A stretch of 64,000 nucleotides of DNA, taken from Zasmidium citrigriseum. Taxonomy: Eukaryota > Ascomycota > Dothideomycetes > Mycosphaerellales > Mycosphaerellaceae. The notes below the pieces were generated by a model. That model searched no databases and was not told the origin of the DNA. It saw only the letters and a list, made by a program, of their open reading frames with translations. The translations under genes and the position numbers were made by a program. This document shows positions 54,711-64,000 of the stretch, in pieces. The DNA is taken from contig NHNW01000064.1 of NCBI GenBank assembly GCA_002786025.1, positions 155,027-219,026 of the forward strand, given 5' to 3'. Each line of letters begins with the position of its first letter. Position 1 is the first letter of the stretch.

Positions 54711-57079
54711 ACCGTAATCGCTAGGTAAGCGTTAACTATAATATTAGAAGGCCCTCTATACGGAGGTCGCCTAGTACCTACTTAATAGTAGTACTAGCGT
54801 AAAGGCTAAGTTCGATTTCGATACGCTAGGTATCTAGTTCCTCTTATAGGCGAGGTATATTATCGTTCTTAAACTATTCGTATTAAAGAGAAAGGAGGCC
54901 TTCGAAAGTAGAGCTTAGTAATAGTTACTAACTCTTAGTAATCTAAAGGGCTAGAAATACGGAAACGCTAGTAGATATTTAAAACTTTTAGTTAATCTAC
55001 GAAGTGTACTAACTTCTAGTTCCGCGGCTACTTAGAAGGATCTTCGTCTTATATATAGACTAAGTTAGCTTATCGAGAGGTACTTACTCGCTCGCTTATT
55101 ATCGCCGTAGGTAGTAGATTAAGTTGTAATTATAGGCTATATTAGGCAGGCTAGTAGGTTTATTATTCTTCTACGAAGTACCGTAGCGTAACGCTACTAC
55201 GACGAGTCGCCTAGGCCGCTAAGGAGGTACGACGTCGCCTAGATAAGGATCTATATAGCTCGAGTTAGCCTATAAGAAGGGCGAGGCTTCGAATTTATCT
55301 ATAAAGTAAGAAACGTACTTCGTAGAAAAATTAAAGACTATAGCTACTTCTCTCTCCCTTTAATAGCTATTAGTAGTAGTAGCGAGTAGGCCGTCGATAT
55401 TCTCTAATATACTAGACTAGGAATATATATTACGAGGGCGATAGTAATACTAGCGTATATACGTTAATTAGCTAAAGAATAAACGACGCTAGTATATATA
55501 CAAAAAAATTATTCTTCTATAAAGCGATCCTATAGATATCTGTTAGCGCCTATTCTAACTACCTAATAAGTAGATTTAGTATATTTATATTATACTAAAA
55601 GGTGTTTAATTATAGGTATTATCTTCGACTTCGTAGAAAAATTAAAAAATCGGATATCTACTAGCGCCTAGGTAGATTATACAAGTTATTAGAAGAGTAC
55701 TTTTTCTACGAAGTAGCGCTCTTACTTCGTAGAAAAATAGCTTTCCCGAAAACTCTATATAATATCCTATCTTAGCTCTACTATTAATAAATATATTACT
55801 ACTACTACGTCTTTCTATTAGGGCGCTATTATTCTTCTACGAAGCGACACGTATACGTCTAAATCGAATTCGTAAGCCTTACTAACGAGTTTCCTCTCTA
55901 CCGCTATCCTCCTACTACTCTTACTACTAAGTCCCTCTATCGCCGCTAAGTCCCTCTATCGCCGTTTCTATTACTCTAAGTCCTTCCTACTAGCCTAGGT
56001 ATTATAGAAGAGGAGGATTACGCTTAAAGAGGAGGGTTATTTAGCTACTTAGTATAATAAGTACTTCGTAGAGGAAATACTTACCTCTACTACTATAATT
56101 ATATACTTATCGACTAGGCCTTAGCTAGGGAAATATATATAGTACTACTATCTAGTATTAATACCGAAGTAATAAGTAGATAGGCGGAACGGGAACCTTA
56201 TATATAGGCTATAAGGATATAGGGATCTAAGGTTTAGTATAAGATCCTCTTCTCTACTAGGTATCGTATCGACTAGCTAGAGCTAGGAAATAATACCCTT
56301 CGCTACGATAAGCTAGAGACCGAAGCTAGAGGCCGAGAAGGGTAGTATAGATTATTAGTATACTATAGAGGATAAGGTTTAGTAGTATTCTTATAAGTAA
56401 GTAAAGTACTAATCTTATTAACTACGAGCGTTAGTTCCGTAAGTAAACTAATACCCTATAGGGGACCTTCGAGCTATATAGTAATATAGAGGTATAAAAG
56501 GGCTAAGGGATATATAGCGCTAGTTATTAATAACTAGAAGTAACTTAAGACCGAAGTCTTAAGAGTCTAATCTTACGAGCCTTAGATATCTTAAAAGATA
56601 AGCCTAAGAGTTAGAACTCTATAACCGACGGTATTAGATAACGACTAATATATAACGCCTCTTTTATAGCCGAGTAAGACCGTATAGTAAATAGTGCCTC
56701 TCGTAATAATAGTACGGATAGTTTAACGCCTCGATACTAGAGTACTATTATAACGGGTAGAGCGTAGCTAGTAAGTATCGTAAGTAGTAACTAATATAGC
56801 TAAAGGTAGGTAACCTAAAGGCGACTCGTAGGTAGGTACTAGTACCCTATTAACGACTTAATAGACTCGGACAAACTAAGTAAGAAGGATAGTAATACTT
56901 TTATAGTTAGTAGCGCCTACTAATCTACTAGAATCTTATCGATTCTAGTACTAGGTAAGAGGATATATTACGCCGTAGCCGGCGGCTAACTAAATAAGAA
57001 GGATAAGGTATAAGGCCGACTAAGTAGAATCTTATCGATTCCGGATAGATAGTAATAGTACTAAGTAAAGGAAGCGAAG

Positions 57080-57330
57080 CGATCTAGCGATATCTACCTT
57101 TCCTAACCTTTATACTAAAGTATAAAGCGGTCTAGCGTCTACTACCTTTCTAGCCTTCGTAGAAGCTAATAACCTAATAGACGAAGCGGTCTAGTAGTCT
57201 TCGCCTTTCCTAACCTCTACTAAAGTAGAGTAGTCTAGCGTCTACTACCTTTCTAACCTTTACTAGGTGCCTAGTTTTACGTCGCGTAGCTCGATAGTAC
57301 CTAGTTTTACGTCGCGTAGCTCGACGAGAT
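57080..57330. repeat. Complex tandem repeats (about 45-bp and 34-bp units)
   Basis: Four loose units share CGGTCTAGCGTCTACTACC and CTTTCTAACCTTTACTA. They are followed by two nearly identical copies of a 33-bp unit with CCTAGTTTTACGTCGCGTAG, at 57270 and 57300. Confidence 0.65.
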
Positions 57331-58404
57331 AGGCTAAAGGTACTCGGTTATTTAATAAGGTAGATAGTAGCTAGCCTACCGCTCGGTTTAATATCGTAAA
57401 GCTAGACGAAAACTAATATCTATTAGCTATTACTACTACCGTTAATAAGGCGGGTAGTAACTAGGTTATCGCCCTACGCTAGTAGGTATTAGAGGTTAAT
57501 AAAAGGAAGAAGAAGGAAGAGCGCGAGCGACGAAGTTTTAAACTTCGCGTAGATAGCGACGAGATATAACGTTAGCGCTAGCGAGGTAAAGTAAGCTATT
57601 TAATAGTAATAGATATCTATATAAATAGCTAGAGTTTACGGAGTTTAGACTTAGGCGTTTTTAAGAAAGAGTTAGAGGTAGAGGTAGGAAAGGATAACTT
57701 AGCTATTTATCTACGAAGGGGTAGTATTACTTCGCGGAAGAATTCGAACGTAGGACTATCCTAGCGCTAGTAGGTAGGTTATTATTAGGCTTATCGCTCG
57801 TAATAGGGGTTTCTACTAGCCGCTAAAGTTCCCTATTCTTCTACAAAGTTAGGCTAGTACTTCGTAGAAGAATTCTAAGCTCTAACCGCTACTATAGACT
57901 CCCGCCTTCGACAATAGATAGTAATACGATCTATCCTTAACCTTTCTACGTTTAACTCTATAGCCGCCTAGGCCTACGTCGGTAGTCTTATACGAAGAGG
58001 AGGACTACGGTTATAATACGGAGGAGGATAATAATAGCTAGGTAGAGTAGGGTAAGGAGTAGGCTAGGGATACTAATATCTAGAGCTATACCTATTTAAT
58101 ATAAGTAATTCTCCTACGATATATATACGCCGCTTCGTAGAAGAACTATAGTAATTAGAGGTATACTTAGAGTTATAAGTTAAGAAAGATTTATACTAAT
58201 TAACTAAGATAAGCGACTAAGACGGGCTAGCGATTTATTTATATACCGAATTCTCTCCTTCTTCTCCCGCTTCTTCCTCGTCTTCTCGTCCTCGACCTTT
58301 ACCTAGATCTCCTTAATTATAGTATCTATACGTATATCGTCGCTAGGGTATAATTCTCCGTTAGTAATACTAGGGGCTATATTCCTAACTACGTCTTTAC
58401 TAAA

Positions 58405-58575
58405 TCTCTTAACGAGCTACTCCTTCGTCTCGACTAGTAGTAGATTACCTAGTAATAGAGCTAGTAGTACTACTTATCTCTTAACGAGCTACTCTTTCCT
58501 CTTAACCGTATCTCTTAACGAGCTACTCTTTCGTCTCGACTGTATCTCTTAACGAGCTACTCTTTCGTCTCGACT
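58405..58575. repeat. Interrupted tandem repeat of TCTCTTAACGAGCTACTC units
   Basis: Four to five copies of a 28-29 bp unit (TCTCTTAACGAGCTACTC, TTTCGTCTCGAC) with one interruption around 58440-58475. Confidence 0.7.
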
Positions 58576-58784
58576 AGTAGGGATTCTCTACGTAGTCTAG
58601 TCTTAATCTAGTAGAGGTAGTAGATTACCTAACTACTAGCTAGTCCTAGTATTATTAGGGAAAGAAGAGAGGAAGGGGAAGAGGTCGAAGAAGAGGCTAG
58701 GCCTTACGCCTTAACTAATAACCTTTACCGCGACCTCTAGCTAGAATCCTCTTCCTCCGGCTTCGTTAGTATACCGCCGTCTAC

Positions 58785-59130
58785 GTCGGTAGTCTTAGGT
58801 AGTAGATAGTATAGAATAGTATAAACGCTAGTCTCCTCCCCTAGTACTAGCCTAATATAACGGCCTAACGTAGCGGCCTAATATAGCGGCCTAGGACCGC
58901 GACTATATAGTACTCGAGGACGCGGACGGTAGTAGTCTTAGGTAGTAGATAGTATAGAACGGTATAAACGCCTATCTTAATAGTATTAACGCTCGTCTCC
59001 TCCCTAATCTCCTATTACCTCCTCTACTACTCGCCTAACTCTACTACTAGCCTAACTCTACTACTAGCCTAACTCTACTACTAGCCTAATATAGCGGCCT
59101 AGGACCGCGACTATATAGTACTCGAGGACG
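58785..59130. repeat. Two-copy direct repeat with short internal tandem units
   Basis: The segment GTAGTCTTAGGTAGTAGATAG recurs at about 58790 and 58930, and the segment GCGGCCTAGGACCGCGACTA at about 58880 and 59095, with TAGCCTAACTCTACTAC repeated three times between. This suggests nested duplications within an element. Confidence 0.65.
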
Positions 59131-59837
59131 TAGAGCTATATACTTTCTAGGAGGGCGGAGGAGTTAGTAAAGTTATCGATTTCTCTATAAAGAGCGACTA
59201 CTACTTCGTAGAGAAACTACCTACCTTTTCGATTCCTATCGCTCTCTACGATACCCCTAGTACTTAAACCCGTACGCTAGCGTCGATAGTCGTACTAATA
59301 GTAGCGTATATAGATAAGATATTAAGGAATCTAAAGATAGTATATACCTAACCTTCGTCTATTATAAGGCTTTAAGAAACTCTCCTTTAGTAATATAATA
59401 ATATACCTTAAACCTAGTACTACCTCCTATAATAGCTATATATCGATATATATAGTCGCCGTAATTACGCGACCTACTTATTATACTCTCTAGAAAGTAG
59501 CCTACGCGCCTAAGCCTATACCCGCCTAGCCGTTATAGCCTAAGGGGTAGCCTAGGGGATTATAAGGTCCCGCTCCGCTATATAGGCCCTCCGCGCCGCT
59601 ATCTAGGGGGGTAGGGGGTCCTCCTAAGGTTAGCGTCGTACCGCCGGCTCCTCCCCTCTATAGTAAAGATAAGCGGGTTAAGGATTATTAGAAGAAGAAA
59701 GGTTAAGGGACGGAAGACTAGTAAATATAGGCTAGCTAGTAGTCTATACGTCGTTAATATTACTAAGAATCGCTCGTAGTAATAGTAAACGCTAATTATA
59801 TATAGTAGTAGGTAGTCTAATACTCCTATAGAGTTAC

Positions 59838-59879
59838 TAATTCTCCTACGAAGCCGCGCTAGTACTTCGTAGAAGAATT
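59838..59879. repeat. Example hairpin copy
   Basis: Arms AATTCTCCTACGAAG and ACTTCGTAGAAGAATT pair except for one position; the loop is GC-rich (CCGCGCTAGT) and unrelated to the loop at 47071. Confidence 0.85.
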
Positions 59880-62399
59880 CGATACTCTAGTAACTAGTAA
59901 CGACGCCCGCTAGTACGTATATTATACTAATCTATAGAATTACGATTACGAGCTCTATATAATCTTCTTCCTTCTACCTTCTTCCTCCTTTATAATAAAC
60001 AGTTAGACCTAAGTATATCTAGGAAGCTTTCTAACACCTATAGAAGCTAGGCCTATATTAGTAGTCTTAGATTAATAAGAAGGACGAGAATATCGCCTAG
60101 GCGAAGTAGCTTAAGAAGAAAGATAGGTTAATTTAATCTTTAGCGAAGTATCGAATTTTTCTATAAGGTACTAGTCTAGCTTCGTAGAAAAATTTAATAC
60201 CTATATATTAGTAAGGATCCCCTAGTACTATTATTAGTACTTTAGCCTCGACTTCTTATCTTCGCCTACTTCCTATCGGAATCGGTTACTACGGGGCGGA
60301 CGAAGTTATAAGACGTTAAGACGAACGGACTAAGGTAGTTTCTAGGCTTAGTAATTATATTATAGTCCTTAGCGTTATTAGTAGAGACTTCGAATCGATC
60401 TACCTCTATACTAGTATTATATAGTAGAACCTCTACGACTAAACGGGACTTAATAGATAGTTTCTAGTAAGATAGGTACTAAAATTAATCTAGCCTATCC
60501 TACCCTACTCTAGTAATTACTCTTAGACACCGAATATTAGCCCTAGTACTATATACTAGCTACTATACGTAATTAATATTTACTATTACTACGAGCGCTT
60601 CTTAGTAACGTAGACGACGTATAGACTACTAGCTAGCCTATATCTACTACTCTTCTACTACTCTAATCTTCTTCCTTTAGTAATCGTCTATTATATATTC
60701 CTAACTTAGTAGGAGTAGGACCCCCTAGCCCCCCTAACGGCGAAGTAGATAGCGCGGTAGGCCTATACGGTAGAGCGGAACCTTATAACCCCTTAGGCTA
60801 TAATAGCTAGGCGGGTATAGGTACGGGTACGGCCGTAGGCGTATAGACTACTAGCTAGCCTATATTAGACTCCTTACGGCCGCTAGACTCTTCTTCCCTC
60901 GATAACCTTATCTACTTTAATCTAAATAATAGGTTAGAGGAGGACGCCGCTAGTACTACCTTCTATAATACTACCGCCGCTACTACGGATAGTAGAGCGG
61001 ACTAGATAGATAGTATTATTACGTACGACCGTCGATAGGCCTACCCTTAGGTATACCCCTAAGGGGGTAGAGTAGTAGTTTCCGCTTACTAAATAGTTAC
61101 TAGACGACGATAAGAGCGTAGCCGCTTAGCGACTATATTATAGTCCTTAGCGTTAGTAGAACCTAGGCTATACTAGTATAGGCTAGCTAGCTAGCTTCTA
61201 TAGTAAATACTAAGGCTACTAGCGCCTACCTTTAACCTCCGAGCTATAAGTACCTTTATTATTATTACGACACCTACTTTATATATATACGACTAGCTTC
61301 TTATATATTATACGATATAGATAGATATAGTAAAATCCTATATACTAAACTTCTTCTCTTCTTTTATAGCTTCCTCCGGAAGTACCTCTATATATACGAA
61401 TACCTCCGTATATCCGAACCTACTAATAGAGCTATGTTATACTCTCTATTAAGATCTATCGCCTATAACCCCTCTTTAGCTCTATTACCTACTTAGCGAC
61501 TATAGGTAGGTTAGTCTATAGGCGCCGGGTTATATTTTTAGTAGTTAGTACGAGGGTAGAAGATATACTCGTCTTCTACTAACTTCTAACCTTCGAGTAT
61601 TCGATAATACGCCTTCGCGAAACCGTACTCCGATAGATTCGATATAAGTAAGAGTATTTATAAGAGTAACGCTAGCGTAGCTATATTAAGGAAAGATATA
61701 AGAATATAAGAAATATAATATATACGACATTCGGTATATAGGAGCTTTAGTACGAATAACCTAGTAATACGGAATAATAGATATAATAGTTTAGCTATAG
61801 AAATAGGCTCGAGTCTATAGTTAGTTAAACGAAATAGGCATAAACGGAATACTAGAGATTATATTATTAGGTAGACGTATCTAATAGGCGAAGCTCGAAT
61901 ATACGAATATATAAATCCTAGGAACGACTAGAACTCGGAAGGGTAACATCGTGCTTTACTACTCGGCGGAAGTAGGTATAGTAGAAACCCTAATAGCTAC
62001 TTCTCGCGAATACGATAACTATCCTTAGTAATACGCTCTCCTTTATTAAAATTAGATACTATCTATAGATAGCCGAGATTACGCCCCGACTTAACTACCT
62101 TCGGACTATTAAGATTCGAAACCGCTATAGGATAAGGTATTTAGAAGAGTCGTTCTAGGTAGGAGCTTAGAAAGGGGTAACTACTCGCGAGGCTACGATC
62201 CCTAGAATAAGGTTTGTCTCTCTAGATCGAAGCTACTAACTAAATTGTAGCTACCTAACATAGTAACGGCTATTAGGCCTATATACTTAGGCGAGGAAGT
62301 ATTAATATATAGCCTTACCTCCAGACCTCGCTAAAAAGAATTACTATTAATTAGTACCTTATACTTCTAGTAATAGCGAACTCGTTACTAGTACTATAC

Positions 62400-62700
62400 C
62401 CGTACTATAACTAGCACTACCCTTATATATTACTTTATACTACATCTACCTATATCCTTGCTTTTCGTTATATATTTGCTATTTAAACTATTTAATTTAT
62501 ACCTATCTATCTATATCTACACCCTATTACTATACTTAGCTTAAGGCTATGTCTTATTATTACCTAAGTTATAAAACCCTTACAAAAACATTACTTCTGT
62601 CTGTTTTAATTAATAAGGACGCTTTCGTGTCTAACTTATACCCCTCGTGTTACTAAACTAGTAATAAACCTTTACCTCTTAATTTTATACCCTATAGGGT
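62400..62700. other. Short island with weaker RIP signature
   Basis: In these 300 bp CpA and TpG reappear (ATGTC, CTGTCTG, CGTGTC, TACACCC, ACAAAAACA) while flanks on both sides are nearly free of them. The sequence is AT-rich and non-coding. It may be a boundary between elements, for example an LTR end or unique DNA between two insertions. Confidence 0.5.
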
Positions 62701-62789
62701 ACGAAAAGGCTATACTAGGATTCCGGACTCTACGCCCTAGGATTACCTACTATCTACTATACACTTTACTCGAGGAAGTAGTTTAAGTA

Positions 62790-64000
62790 GATTAAAGTTA
62801 CCTCTTATAAGTAGCTCGCTACTATAAGAGTCTAGGTTAGGAGAAGAATCTCCTATTAATTAACCTTTAAGATAGGAAGATCCTAACGCTAACCCTAAGT
62901 TTCGTAACCTACTAGTAGACCTTAGCCCTTCTAAGCTAAAGATATCTACTACTAATAGATCTTCTAGCTCCGAAGAAGTTAAGACCCCTAGCTTAGAATA
63001 GTTACTAACTAGAGCGAGTATAAGTACTACTTCTAAAGTTCCCGGCCCTCGCCCTTTACTCCTTACCTATAGAAGATCTTATCGTTCCTAGATAGCTACT
63101 CCTACTACTAACGCTAATGCTAATAATAGTACTAGTAGAGGAAATAGCTAGGCTACTAGATCTTCTGCTACCCTAGCTTAGTAAGCTAACCCTTAGGCTA
63201 TTATTTAGTAACTAGCTTTAGTTCTTCCTAACTTACGGCCTAAGATACCTATACTAGGTTCTAGCGAGAATCCTCTCTTCGATAGGAAGAATATCTCTAC
63301 CTTTATTAATCGTTTTAATAACTTAATTACCGAGTATAACCCTAACTTAACCGATACTAAGAAGTTGTCTCGCTTCCGACTAAATACTAACCTACTAACT
63401 CGCCTACGTGTAACTCGAGTTCTAGAGTACGAAGATAGAGACTATAAGAAGTTTCGTATCGAGGTTACTCGTAAGTTCGCCTAGACTAATACCTTTATAC
63501 TCCTTAGAACCCGCTAGTATCTAGAATAACTTACTAGTACTAATCGCTCTATAGGGGATAACTTGTCTAGCTACTACCGCTAGTTTATTACTATAAGTAA
63601 GAAGATTAAGAAGGCGGATATAGAAGATAACTCCCGTACCCGACTATTCCTCTAAGGGCTCCCTAATTAGTTATAGCGAAAGCTATATTAGAAGTTTAAC
63701 CTATACCCTTTACGCGAGTATAGTTTCTAGGAATTCGATAAGATCTTTAACGAAGCTATATACCTAATCGAAGGGAACGAAGGGTATAACCTTGCCTAGA
63801 AGGAGACGACTATATAAATAAAGACTCTATAGAAGTCTATCGAAGATAGGTAACCTATATTAGATATTAGCTTGTCTTATATTTCGAATGTTACTCCGGC
63901 TTCTTATAATACTAAGATTAGCTTACTTACCGATCGACTTTATCGTATAGAAATCGCTATAATATAACGCTAGTACCTAAGTAGAGTAATACTACTTAAC
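62790..64000 (+). pseudogene. RIP-decayed retrotransposon Gag-like ORF, cut by the window end
   Basis: A + frame is stop-free over roughly 63.22-63.48 kb (FDRKNISTFINRFNNLITEY, SRFRLNTNLLTRLRV, LEYEDRDYKKFRIEVTRKFA). It then continues through TAG/TAA stops placed at likely Gln/Trp codons (DNLSSYYR, FITISKKIKKADIEDNSRTR, FL.GLPN, FNLYPLREYSF, EFDKIFNEAIYLIEGNEGYN). The helical pattern and the FL-GLP segment resemble Ty3/Gypsy-type capsid regions. No zinc knuckle or LTR is visible inside the window. The assignment is tentative. Confidence 0.5.

Larger units (their letters stand above)
44981..60195. repeat. Dispersed family of about 40-bp hairpins (TTCTACGAAGTA .. TACTTCGTAGAA)
   Basis: Two-armed copies, each with arms close to AATTCTTCTACGAAGTA and its reverse complement around an 8-14 bp loop, occur near 44981-45019, 45207-45247, 47058-47098, 47193-47231, 47703-47744, 48462-48502, 50197-50238, 50393-50437, 55292-55333, 55701-55739, 57704-57745, 57833-57875, 58106-58147, 59178-59216, 59838-59879 and 60153-60195. 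Single arms appear near 55164, 55510, 55627, 55829 and 56070. Loops differ in sequence while arms are conserved. None were seen between 50.5 and 55.1 kb or left of 44.9 kb. They may be a tiny palindromic repeat mobilised with, or residing in, larger elements. Confidence 0.8.
44940..64000. repeat. RIP-degraded repeat block, continuing beyond the window
   Basis: From about 44.94 kb to the end no gene-length ORF survives. CpA and TpG are nearly absent and TpA is in great excess, while CpG remains common, so the block is not simply AT-rich. Decayed frames can be read on both strands in which premature stops are almost all TAG or TAA at positions fitting CAG/CAA (Gln) or TGG (Trp). This is the expected outcome of repeat-induced point mutation acting on CpA. 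The change from normal gene sequence occurs within about 150 bp, some 400 bp after the hydratase stop codon. Relics and repeats inside are listed separately; unlisted stretches are decayed sequence I could not assign. Confidence 0.9.

Overview
The window looks like nuclear DNA of a filamentous ascomycete, most likely a Dothideomycete. Genes have few, very short introns (47-64 nt) with GT..AG ends and CTAAC/CTGAC-like branch sites. Secreted and carbohydrate-active enzymes are common. The right third carries the signature of repeat-induced point mutation (RIP). The order-level guess is inference.

Layout. 0-3 kb: sparse, with one small secreted-type ORF followed in frame by a single TGA and another open stretch. 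3-6.7 kb: two secreted enzymes, a GH54 alpha-L-arabinofuranosidase with CBM42 and a DUF4185-like beta-propeller protein. 6.9-12.1 kb: four tandem F-box genes (family A). 12.7-20 kb: a CAP/PR-1 secreted protein, a small acidic protein, a small secreted protein and an Arg/Ser-rich protein, with long stretches lacking confident genes. 21.0-23.5 kb: a divergent pair made of a UstYa-type (DUF3328) oxidase and a secreted Kex2-type repeat precursor with 16 copies of a W-x-S-P-D-A-Y-x-I core. This is my best candidate for an undescribed system, a dikaritin-like RiPP locus. 24.2-35.2 kb: one hypothetical gene plus six tandem paralogues (family B), all on the + strand, with a conserved small-exon/intron/large-exon structure; the last copy has its first exon-intron unit triplicated. 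38-40.5 kb: two hypothetical proteins. 41.0-44.5 kb: a divergent pair of peroxisomal-type enzymes, a 4-coumarate-CoA-ligase-like acyl-CoA synthetase ending in AKL and a MaoC/hydratase-2 protein ending in SRL.

44.9-64 kb: a gene-free block in which CpA/TpG is almost absent and TpA is in large excess. It holds relics of mobile elements (an integrase-core transposase on the minus strand, a Gag-like ORF on the plus strand, other decayed frames), many short tandem repeats, and a dispersed family of about 40-bp hairpins. The junction with the peroxisomal gene pair is sharp.

Exon boundaries were derived by hand from reading-frame continuity and splice motifs. No database search or structure prediction was run, so family names rest on recognised motifs.
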